From Kuschelorhynchus macadamiae (Eukaryota; Arthropoda; Insecta; Coleoptera; Curculionidae): DNA of 64,000 bases. A model generated the notes under the pieces. The model did not search any database and was not told where the DNA came from. It worked only from the letters and a program-made list of their open reading frames with translations. A program made the position numbers and the translations under genes. Location: assembly GCA_030620095.1 (NCBI GenBank), contig JAUTXW010001615.1, forward strand, positions 2,130,001 through 2,194,000, given 5' to 3'. Of this stretch, positions 42,860 through 52,619 are shown piece by piece. The first letter of the stretch is position 1, and each line of letters starts with the position of its first letter.

Positions 42860-43619
42860 ATAGTCTATGATACAAATAGTGATTCCTGCCAGGAATGTCC
42901 GGGAAAGGAAAAAGGGACTACTTACCAAAATTCCTATGATCCATTGCACATTAACACACCTAAAGATCAAACTGTAGATGAGGCCAGCAATAGTCAGTCA
43001 AAAAATTGTCCCCCCGAATGCGTCCCCATATCCAATAAAGACAATCCTCAAAATGACAATCAAAAATATTGTTATCCGAAATCATGTCCGTTCGAAGACA
43101 AAAAAACTATAATTGAGTGCACGAATAAGAAACCGAAGAAAAACTCGAATCAAGTCAAATGCACGCCCGATATGAAATGTAAAACTCCATGCTGTTCAAT
43201 AGAAAATAAAGAAGATAATGCCGAAAAGCCCGTGGTTATTCAACCAGAATCTGCGGAACTTGTATGTCCGGTTTGTTTAAGAAATTTAAACGATGCAGCA
43301 CCAAGTAAAAAGGACAATATTAGGACAGTAGAGAAGAAACCACCTAACGAAGAGACTGTACATAAATCCGTGAGGAATGCTCAGACCCAGTGCGTCCCTA
43401 GGGATTGCCCTCAGTTAGATAAAACTCAAGAGCAGGTAGTTTTCATTCCTCCAGATGACACAGTTATTCACGAAAAAAGTGTTCCAACCAAAGCACAGAA
43501 ACAACCGTGTAGCAACAGGGATCAAAGCAATCTAGATGGAGCTAAGGATCCGCGTAGCGTTTCTTATGAGACTGATCAGAAACCTGGGACGAAAAAGCCT
43601 TTATGTCAAACTCTCACAG
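42860..43619 (+). CDS. Host gene exon D (Cys-motif-rich)
   Basis: Acceptor TATTTTATTACAG ends at 42859 and donor CACAG|GTAAAA follows 43619. The 760 bp give 253 codons plus one base (phase 0 in, phase 1 out), matching exon C before and exon E after. I count 17 cysteines in 253 residues, in paired motifs: SCQECPG, NCPPECVPISNK, YCYPKSCPFEDKK, MKCKTPCCS, VCPVCLRN and QCVPRDCPQLDK. Between them are Lys/Glu/Asn/Pro-rich linkers. VCPVC resembles half of a zinc ribbon but no full zinc finger is present. There is no signal peptide or membrane segment in this exon. No TE family I know has this pattern. Function is unknown. Confidence 0.7.
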
Positions 43620-43645
43620 GTAAAATTTGAACTCTTAAATTATGA

Positions 43646-43835
43646 TATACTGGATGCCCCTCAGAAGTGGCTCACCCTAATTCCTTTTTTGAGATAACTG
43701 TTTGAAATTTTGGTATGCGCAAAAGAGACACAAATTTGTATTTTTTGACTTGAGACTCGCTTGTTTCAAGCCATTTCCGGTTAGACCGGATATGAGCTCA
43801 ACTTTCGATTTTTAAATGGGACACCTTATATACTT
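43646..43835. repeat. Degraded MITE
   Basis: From TACTGGATGCCCCTCAGAAG to AATGGGACACCTTATATAC; both ends look like worn TACAGGGTGTCC-type termini. No coding capacity. Confidence 0.4.
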
Positions 43836-44626
43836 TTGCTTATTTGGATAGAAAATGACATTCTGAGTATAATTACACCCTTTTTGTCACTTTTTGACGG
43901 ATCGAATAATTTTTAGTTGTAGTGTTTTGTAGTAGTTGGCTAATATGTAATCCAGTAGTACGGACAAAATACAAGTTGGCCTTGGTTGATCTTGAGAACG
44001 TCTTTATGCAAATTTGAAATCAACAAAATGAGTATTTTTATGTTCACTCGATTTTTTTTAAATGGAAAGGGGAGATTTTATAACAGACCATTTCCTTCCT
44101 AACATTTTGGTACTACACACTAATATTATTTTAACTCACTCTCTTAAAATAATAAAAATCATTATTGTTACATACAGCATAATAATTGGTGTTTGGTCAT
44201 AGCTTCATCTAGTTATCCATGATTTCAAACAGTTGACGATGTTGCTAAAATAATACTGACAGTTTGGAAAAGGGCATTTTATTAGATAGTTTTCGTTTTA
44301 TTTTGAAGATTTTTTTTATTCTTCTTCCGCATATTTTAGGCCCAGCTTTTTAGAATTGACGCGATTCTCACTATAGTATTTTCATCCATTTCGGCTTTTT
44401 GAATTTCACCAAAGTGATTCATACTGACAATTTTTGACAAATAATTTAAAAAACATCGGTCACTACGGACTTCGGCGTCTATATTTGTATTTACAATACA
44501 AATAAAACAGGTTTTGTGTTTGTCAAATGTGATTATTTGGAAAAGTAGAAATACCACGTTGCCTAAACAATGTGGTATCTCCGCTGCAATTTTTCGATAA
44601 TACCACTTCTCTTATGAGCATATTTG
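43836..44626. other. Unassigned sequence with a short protein-like minus frame
   Basis: A minus-strand frame at 44557-44336 (DRCFLNYLSKIVSMNHFGEI followed by QKAEMDENTIVRIASILKSW) has protein-like composition and could be a relic of a host or TE gene. I do not recognise it and there is no splice or TE context to support it. Confidence 0.25.
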
Positions 44627-46471
44627 TACAGAGTGGTCCAATAATAGTCGACACCAGCTGTAGTTCGGAAACCGTTAATAAAAGAATTTAAGGAAAAAAA
44701 ATATATAGGTAAATGGGCCAAGATAAATCGCTATAAATTACTTTCAAGTTCGAAAGGGCGTAACAGCATCACAAAAGTGTAAATGCCAATTTTTTCTTAA
44801 ATTTCACTAATTGAGGTATGTTGAAAATTTGAGCATTATATGTTTCATTACGCACTTTTTTGCTTCAGACCATTTTGGTCTATTTTCGAAAATAAAGTGG
44901 TGGGATAAGGTCAAACATTTCTACTTTCAAATGTAGATATCTCTGTTTTGGATGAACCGACTTAATTCAACTTGGTGTCGATAAAAGTGCTTTTTTGCTC
45001 TACTCGTGGAGCTATAAACTGTACCGTAATGAGGCTGTTAGTGGTCACTAGATGGCGTTGTTTCGGTTTGTCCAAATAATGCTGATTTTCTCAAAAAAAT
45101 CAAATTGTACGCTATGACTTTTATAACAAAATTTATTTAGTAGTTATGAAGGACATTGAATAGTGAAATAAAAAATGCAGGTCCACATTTAAATTAAAGT
45201 AGTTGATGATGGTCTCTCGAATCCGAAACGTCGGATTTGAAAATTAACCCTGCCGTTTTGTAGAGGAGAAAAGTGACAATTGCAAAGTGGAAATTAATCC
45301 TAAAATTTTAAGAAAACAAAATAACTAAAAAAACAAGGCACGAATAGAAACTTTAGTAATCATACATAACTGTAAAGAACAAAACTTAACAAAGGAAAAA
45401 AACAAAATGTAGTCAGTCTCATAATCATATAAGCTTCGCAATAAAAAAGTTTAAACCGAGTTCTACCTTGCTTGAGTAAAACAATAAAAGAAAAACGACG
45501 AAATGAACTAACAATAACCTACTGTAAAACGAGGTGGCTTTGTGCCAGATTTAGCAGTTTTTTAAGATTATCTGACTGTATTTTATAAAACTTAAATATT
45601 CCTAATAACAGTGGTAAAGATGTATCATTTGGCTACTAATCTAACCCATATTGACAAAAAAAAGAATTAAGACAAAAAAGTAATTCACAAAAATATTTGT
45701 CATAATCTGACCTTATTTAGTGGGGTCACTTTGTGCTTCCTATAATTATTTGTACATACACAAAGTCGGCGTTCAGCCTAGTGAGTTTGTGCCAAATAAC
45801 GGTCTAAAATATAAATATACCTTATGTTTTCATATTGGGATTGTCACAAACTCACCTTTTAGATGGTAAGCATTTAAAAATGTTTGGAACAAAGTGTACC
45901 CAAATAAGAACACAAATCCAAAAAAAAAATTTTATTCAACTCAACTCAGTAAAAAATACTTAAACGTAAAACGAATAACACATTGGTAACTTAAAAAATC
46001 TTCTAGGAACAAATACAAAAATACAAATATCATAGATTAAGAATAAATGTCCATTTCTGGGACGCGAAAAATTTCTCTACGAGTCGAGATTTGCACAGGT
46101 TATAATAGAGTTCGTCCTTCCGATCAGGCCACTTCTAATTGAGACCACATTTCTCCATTGTACTAACACAGACTTGATGATGCCTGGAAAGAAATTTCCT
46201 TCATATTGTATGATCACATAATTTCCAATCTGTGTTGTTATGTCATTATTAGACATTGAGCTGCTTTCTGGGATCTCACGCTTATCAGACATATAATCAA
46301 ACTATATATAGGTATAGGGGATGAGCTACTTTCCCTATATGAGATCGCATAGGAATTTTCGCTCGACTCTGAATTACTTTCACGGCGCCTTAATTGAAGC
46401 TTTTTTTTCGATTCTTCAGATGGCATTGACGTCAAGAGTTCGTTGACGTAGATGGCATATTTTGAGCTCAA

Positions 46472-46607
46472 AACAAACAAACAAAAGTATGCTTTATTGC
46501 CGCAGAAAAATTTTACAATTTTATGGACAAAGCAAAATATACCTAAAATAAGACATATCAAAACATTAATCGAAAAGAATTTCGATAGGTCAATGCTTTT
46601 TAAGAAT
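46472..46607 (-). mobile_element. Short LINE 3' end inserted in the pogo-like gene
   Basis: Sense on the minus strand: CATTGACCTATCG ... GGACAAAGC-type sequence ending GCAATAAAGCATACTTTTGT and a (TTTG)n tail. About 135 bp are similar to the 3' end of the LINE at 49372-50488 (49372-49520). It separates SLVDNLHS from SSKYAIYVNELL of the transposase. Confidence 0.7.
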
Positions 46608-46936
46608 GTAAATTATCAACCAATGAATCTTCTGGAACCACGTCTTTAGCTGGTTCTTCACGTTTGCGCTGTTTGATTCGTCCCTTTGGTGTAGCTGTTA
46701 AGTCGTCAGCCACAAGAAGTTCCGCTGCGCTTATGCTTTTACCAGGAGCTACATTTTTTAACTTAAGGCAACTGTTGAGTCTCGTTTTCTCTGTAACTGT
46801 TCCATGAAACTTTCACCCAAGGCATCTTTTACGGCTTCACTCTGGTTGTTTAAAACTTCTTGTGGCATGAGACTAAGTACTTCTGCGCGGTTTAAAGGAT
46901 ACAAACCACACTTTCTGAAGCCAGCGGGCAGAACTT

Positions 46937-48312
46937 CCATGGCTGTGTCATTCATAGTAGTCATTAATTTTTTCAACAAAGCTGGGAATTGATCTTTTGG
47001 TCTGGTCCCACATCAACTCCCAAACAGTGTGTTTTTCCACTCGTGTAAAATTTGTCTCTAATTACCCTTCATTGGTCTAAAAAAGCCTATATCTAGTGGT
47101 TGGACTAAATGGGTGGCATTGGAAGGTAATGCTATAAACGCAATGCTGTTCACCTCACATTTCCGTATGAGCTCAATATTAAGGTGTGAACTCAAATTGT
47201 CGCCGATTAGTAACTTCTTACCTTCCTGTTTTTTTAAAATGGGTAACATGAGATTGACAAACCAGTCCTCAAAACATTGATAGTCGAACCAGCCCTATTT
47301 TGTTCGATTATACCTCGCATTCTCTGGCCCATTTTCCGTCCAAGATTGCCACATTTTATCCGATTTATAAACTTCATATACTGTAATTTTAAATTCTTCC
47401 ATGGCTGTGTCATTCATTGTAGTCATTAATTTTTTCAATAAAGCTGGGAATTGATCTTTTGGTATGGTCCCACATCGACTCCCAAACAGTGGGTCTTTCC
47501 ACTCGTGTAAAATTTGTCTCTAATTACCCTTCATTGGTCTAAAAAAGCCTATATCTAGTGGTTGGACTAAATGGGTGGCATTGGGAGGTAATGCTATAAA
47601 CGCAATGCTGTTCACCTCACATTTCCGTATGAGCTCAATATTAAGGTGTGAACTCAAATTGTCGCCGATTAGTAACTTCTTACCTTCCTGTTTTTTTAAA
47701 ATGGGTAACATGAGATTGACAAACCAGTCCTCGAAACATTGATAGTCGAACCAGCCCTATTTTGTTCGATTATACCTCGCATTCTCTGGCCCATTTTCCG
47801 TCCAAGATTGCCACATTTTATCCGATTTATAAACTACCTATACTGTAATTTTAAATTCTTCCATGGCTGTGTCATTCATTCTAGTCATTAATTTTTTCAA
47901 TAAAGCTCGGAAGTGATCTTTTGGTATGGTCCCACATCGACTCCCAAACAGTGGGTCTTTCCACTCGTGTAAAATTTGTCTCTAATTACCCTTCATTGGT
48001 CTAAAAAAGGCTACATCTAGTGGTTGGACTAAATGAGTGGCATTGGGAGGTAATGCTATAAACGCAATGTTGTTCGCCTCACATTTCCGTAAGAGCTCAA
48101 TATTAAGGTGTGAACTCAAATTGTCGCCGATTAGTACCTTTTTTCCTTCCTGTTTTTTTAAAATGGGTAACATGAGATTGACTAACCAGTCCTCGAAACA
48201 TTGATAGTCGAACGAGCCCGATTTTGTTCGATTATGCCTCGCATTCTCTGGCCCATTGTCCGTCCAAGATTGCCACATTTTTTCCGCTTTATAAACTACA
48301 TATACTGGAGCT
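46937..48312. repeat. Tandem triplication, 462-bp unit
   Basis: CTTCCATGGCTGTGTCATTC starts at about 46937, 47397 and 47859. Open frames repeat at exactly 462-bp steps (47058, 47520, 47982). The units differ at a few bases each. The first two units are closer to each other (KLLIGDN, EVNSIAF, PLDIGFF) than to the unit at 47861-48312 (KVLIGDN, EANNIAF, PLDVAFF). The latter is joined to the upstream part of the gene and so keeps the original left context. Confidence 0.9.
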
Positions 48313-49306
48313 ATCTTTCCTGCTGCATTTCCAGCCACCATTAAAGAAGTACATGCTTTTGTAGCATTTCGGATCTGTTCCGGATATTTTGTGCCTCGTT
48401 TTATAAGCACTTTCGTGGCACCAGGATCATCTTCCAGATTTGTTTCATCATAGTTCCAAAAGTTCGATGGAGCAACACCCTCCAACTCTTGTTCCAGATT
48501 ATCAAAGACGTTGTTGATAATTTCGTGATCCACTGCAGCCCTCGCAATACTTATGTTTCGAGCTATTCGATTAGCTAGAACATTTTTATGCCTATCAAGA
48601 AATGATGCCACCCATTCTTTTCCAAGGAAATTTTCTTTAAAACGGTGAACTTTTTTTCCTCTGTTTTTTCTCCTGTTGTCTAGGTACGCCTTTACATAGA
48701 CATTTTTTTAGCCCTTATGTTACTAAGGACTTCCTGAAGCGTCTTCTCAGTGTAATTTTTATAGGGGCGTGTTCCAGGTGTTCTAATATATTTTCGGGGC
48801 ATTGCTAAAACAAAAATTACCGTCACAAAGTCACCCCATATTGTGTTGATTCGAAGAATATCGTGTCACAAAGTCACTTCACTTTTTGTTGCCATTTTAC
48901 TTTATGTGACGTCACTGGTTTGACAATTAGAATTTTAATATTCTAAATACATAGTTACATACCTGATATATTTCTTCGTACTATGTGAAGCTCAGATTTT
49001 TCCTGCTTATTATGGTTTAAGATATACACGACAAAGTATCACATAAAACTTAAATTTAGGAAAAATGGGTCATTCCTATGTAATGCGCTGGAGGCAAACG
49101 TAACTTTCGGATGATGACCAGGGCACGACTGAACATCACCTGATACCCTTTCAAATGCGTGACGACAGAGAGGTGGCGCTCATGCGGCAAATATGATAAC
49201 TATGTTCAAATTCTCGCGGCAAATATACTATATCACAAAGTCACCTGACCGGCCTAAAGTCACCTCGTTTTACGGTAATAACAAATATATTTAAAATTAC
49301 TGAAAA

Positions 49307-50600
49307 TTACTTTCGCAAATCCTCAAAAAGCCGGCCGTCATTGTCAATACAAAGTTGCAATCTTTCAAACAAACAGAGAAAAGTATACTTATATTGCCGC
49401 GAGAAAATTGCTACAATTTTATGGACAATGCGAAATTTACCTTAAAACAAAAAAAAACAAAACAATGAAAAACGAAATATTAATAGAAAAAAAACATATT
49501 TTTCGATAGGTCAATGCAAATACATAAATTATAGATATAACATTCGTTAGGACATAACATATGTGAGGTGAATAATTTCGATGACGTTGAAATTAAAATT
49601 ATACGACCCTAAACTCTATTTTTTTATCGTTATACAACCAAAATAAGTGAAGTTAAACAAAAAGTTTACTGAACTAATATAGTAATTAAAGCGTATTAAA
49701 AAAAAAGAAAATGGATAACTTTAATCTAACATGTAACCAAAAATAATTAATGTTAACCAACTATCAGACAGTTCTTCCTTACAAAATATTTTCGAATTCT
49801 ATGCTAGCAGCAGATTTACGTAAACAAGCAAATAAAAAACATTTTAATGAGACTTATTCATTATAAAAATCATTAACCCAGTAAAAAGGTCTTTCAATGA
49901 GGTACGGTTGGGTTTTTTTTCGAAAGAGTGCAAACATATGTTTTTAAATGTTCTGAAAGATGATTGTAAAGTTTTATGGCGTTGTAAATATTTAATTTTT
50001 TATTAGTTCTGTGGAGGGAATGGAAAGGTACATGTCATGCCTAGAGTTTCTGGTAAGATATACTTGTTGTGGCCTTTCCAGGAAAGTGTTTATATGTTTT
50101 ATCATCAAACAGACGGTTTCTAAAACAAATAATGCAGTGTTAATATTGCATGTTTTTTGAGATAGTATTGGCATTGCGCTCTATTATTTAGACCAAACAA
50201 ATAGCGAATTGCTCTCTTTTGAAGCCTAAAAATACTAAGAAATTGCTCGGTGGTACAGCAGCCTCAAAAGGGAAGGCCGTAGCGGAGATGGGATTCGCAA
50301 GAAAGAAAAATAAGTAAGTGTGGCAGAAGACACGTCCAGTGTCTGTAAAGTGTCAATATGCTTAGACCATTCTAGGTTGTTATTTATATTAAAACCTAGG
50401 AATTTAACCGACTTAACTTATTTAATATTGCTGTTAAGTAGCTGAAGTGTTTGTAAAGTTTCCTTAAAAGATAAGGCCACCGTTTTATCCTGTGTCGATT
50501 GGACCGCAGTCTCCACTTCTGCTATAGAGATTTTTAACTTTGTCGTTTCACTGAAGCAATTTAGAACTCGATTTAATCTTTTTTGCCCAAATCGAGTCCT
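49307..50600 (-). pseudogene. C-terminus of the mariner relic transposase, split by a LINE
   Basis: Minus-strand LKISIAEVETAVQSTQD (about 50540-50489) breaks off and resumes at 49371-49307 as FERLQLCIDNDGRLFEDLRK followed by TAA. Joined in order these match the end of the related transposase at 61403 (TISVAELEAAVLSTRDRMHK, CIENDGRQFEHL). The catalytic domain upstream is not recognisable. The 1.1 kb between the halves is a LINE fragment. Confidence 0.75.
49372..50488 (-). mobile_element. LINE 3' fragment (RT thumb region and 3' UTR)
   Basis: Minus-strand pieces are KFLGFNINNNLEWSKHIDTL, then LRYGLPF and FRLQKRAIRYLFGLNNRAQC. They end near 49900, followed by about 500 bp of 3' UTR and a 3' end similar to 46472-46607. 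Frameshifts are present. The fragment is 5'-truncated and inserted within the mariner transposase frame. Confidence 0.7.
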
Positions 50601-51505
50601 GCCCGGCCTCGCCCTAGCTTTAGCTGTTTTATTGCGGGGCTTATGTGATCATGAAACTGAGTTTTAGTATTTTTTGTGTTGTTCTTTTGTTACCTTTTGT
50701 TCTTTACAGTTATGCAAGATTACTAAAGTTCCTATTGGAACCTTCTTTTTTACAGTTTTTTGGTTTTTCTAAAATTTTAAGATTAAATGAAATGAGAGAC
50801 GAAACTAATTTTCACTTTCCCATTGTCACTTTTTTTACATCTACAAAACAGCAAGGTTAATTTTCCATTCCGACTTTCCGGATTCGAGAGATTATCATCA
50901 ACATCTTTAATTTAAATGCGAACCTGGATTTTTTATTTTACTATTCAATGCCCTTCATAACTACCCAATAAATTGTGATATAAAAGTCAAAACGTACCGT
51001 TAGAACAAAAAAATCACTTTTTTTCGACACAAAGTTGAATAAAATCGGTACATCCAAAACCCAGATATCTACATTTGAGTGTAAAAATGTTTTACCTTCC
51101 CACACCACTTTATTTTTGAAAATAGACAAAAATTGTCTAAAGCAAAAAAGTGCGTAATTGGTTGAAGAATACAATGATTATATTTTCGACATACCTCAAA
51201 TATGGAAATTTAAGTGTTGCTGTTACTCTCCCTAGCGGCCAACTTTCGAACTTAAAAATAATTTGCAGAGACTTCTCTTGGCTGATTTACCTACAAATAT
51301 TATTTTCCTTAAGTTCTGTCATTAACGGTTTCCGAGCTACAGCCGACGTCCTTTATTATTGGACCACCTTGTACATGTAGAATTATCTCTAATTCTCTGA
51401 ACATCCTCTATATGAATTTTATATACATGAGGGAAATATTCACGAAAATATAGCTAAAATCCCCCCTACCGATGCTATTTCATTCATACTATTTCATTTA
51501 AACAG

Positions 51506-52210
51506 GTGCTCCACCTGCGACATCGGAGATATATGAAGAACCAAAATATGTTTGCACTGGTACTTGCGTCACACCCAAAGAGAGTAAAGTTATGAGTAAT
51601 CAAGTGCCTATAGAAGATAGACCAAACGCTTCCCATCAAAGTGAGATAAATGTTGAACAACAAAAAGATTCTAAGCATGAAGGGATATCAAATGAAACCG
51701 AACCGACCGTTCTCTCCCGCTGCGGGGTGTGTAATTTCGATCACAAGCCCCAACTCCAAAGTCGGGGGACGGATGCCGTTGCCGAAACAACCGTTAAACC
51801 AGCGGTTAAAGATGCGGCAATCATAACTATAGAAATTGAACCAATTTCTTACAGTCCTCCTCCACAGTATAATGAAGTACAAAAAAATGAGCATGATGGT
51901 AAAAAATACTGCGGTCCAGCTGACTGTCCATTCGCACGCAAAAAGCAAGATGCACGTTTAAATATGGATGAAGAAGACCCGACACAAAACAAAAAGTCGA
52001 AGAGTCTCTCTGCAAAGAAAGAAAAGGAGCCACCTAGTATAACGGTTTCAGTTGATCCTGAAGAGAAATGTGACATAACGGTAACTGAATCTGAAATGGG
52101 GGAAAGAATTTTGGTAAAACCGAAACCAAATTTAGAAATTGCCAGCCTTGTGGTGAGAGTTGATCGGCAGGCGGGCACCGAACCTGATTATGAGGAAACA
52201 ATGATAAGTG
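51506..52210 (+). CDS. Host gene exon E (Cys-motif exon)
   Basis: Acceptor TATTTCATTTAAACAG ends at 51505 and donor AAGTG|GTAAGA follows 52210. The 705 bp hold two bases, 234 open codons and one base (phase 1-1), in step with exon D. Motifs are YVCTGTCVTPKES (compare NCPPECVPISNK of exon D), SRCGVCNFDHKP (a CxxC pair) and KYCGPADCPFARKK (compare KYCYPKSCPFEDKK of exon D, nearly the same). The second half is acidic/basic and Pro-rich: SYSPPPQYNEVQKNEHDGKK, KKEKEPPSITVSVDPEEKCD and NLEIASLVVRVDR. No known domain. The exon leaves in phase 1, so the gene continues downstream, but I found no next exon in the window. Confidence 0.7.
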
Positions 52211-52619
52211 GTAAGAATAAAAAATGTTTTATAGTAGCAGTTTCTAAGTTCTTATAGATATTGTTTCAAAAAACATGGGCCATCGTTTATGGGAATGTTT
52301 TTGGCACAAGGTAAGTCATAAGTGTTACATACACATAGGTCCAAAATGGCTTAGTTTTCAAGATGCAGGCTGTTGTTTTCTTGTATATTTAGACTGAATT
52401 TTTAAATTCAGATGCAACTCAGTATAATAGTAACATAAAGGTGGTAGAGGAGTTTTTTTTCCTCGCCACCCCACATACACATTCGAAGGACTGATGAAAT
52501 CTTTACTTACATTTCTAGCCCTGTGTATATGAGTTGGTTTTCCTTCTTCCCTTTTTTTTTCTTTCCTTTAATTTCTTTCTTCTTGCTTATATTTTACTCA
52601 AGTCAAACAATGTTATATG
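52211..52619. other. Intron sequence after exon E
   Basis: No gene is seen; a pyrimidine-rich stretch (about 52540-52590) is of low complexity. Confidence 0.3.

Larger units (their letters stand above)
46037..48802 (-). pseudogene. Pogo/jerky-type (DDE_1) transposase with triplicated core
   Basis: Start MPRKYIRTPGTRPYKNYTEK (48802) is the psq-type HTH, broken by stops after about 35 codons. From 48611 a 209-codon frame has FWNYDETNLED, the first catalytic Asp. It then has WTDNGPENARHNRTKSG, VLIGDNLSSH (second Asp) and LPPNATHLVQPLDVAFF (third Asp). It ends FRPMKGN with TAG where the family normally has Trp. The 462-bp stretch with the last motifs is present three times. After the repeats the gene continues with EVLPAGFRKCGLYPLNRAEV and LLVADDLTATPKGRIKQRKR. 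After a LINE 3' end it continues with IGNYVIIQYEGNFFPGIIKS, and it ends VPEMDIYS at 46037. The element is dead. Confidence 0.85.
45520..49277 (-). mobile_element. Pogo/jerky-type DNA transposon inside the mariner relic
   Basis: Ends CTGTAAAACGAGGTGGCTTT and, as complement, CCGTAAAACGAGGTGACTTT, with TA on both sides. The subterminal regions carry many copies of CACAAAGTCACC-like words: about 45535, 45724, 45762 and 45846 on one side, 48821, 48868, 49228 and 49253 on the other. The minus-strand transposase gene fills the centre. Confidence 0.85.
44627..51373 (-). mobile_element. DD41D mariner relic with long TIRs, itself invaded twice
   Basis: Ends TACAGAGTGGTCCAATAATA (44627) and the complement of TATTATTGGACCACCTTGTA (51373) continue as inverted arms of roughly 520-630 bp (44627-45256 and about 50850-51373). 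The arms differ considerably, so the element is old. It is a distant relative of the element at 60546-63858: both TIRs share AACCGTTAAT and the AGCGGCCA / TGGCCGCTAGG block. The interior holds a pogo-like element (45520-49277), a LINE fragment (49372-50488) and the split end of the mariner transposase. Confidence 0.8.

Noticed and set aside
44336..44557. Minus-strand protein-like frame (SMNHFGEIQKAEMDENTIVR) as a gene
   Set aside because: Protein-like composition, but no homologue recognised, no splice or TE context, and only 73 codons. Listed only as part of an unassigned stretch.
46937..48312. CRISPR-like or satellite array
   Set aside because: Units of 462 bp are coding copies of a transposase core with no short repeat-spacer pattern. 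It is a local triplication.
51688..52178. Overlapping minus-strand frames of up to 109 codons
   Set aside because: They are shadows of exon E on the opposite strand. Their Cys/Phe/Ser-rich composition reflects the complement of Lys/Glu-rich codons.
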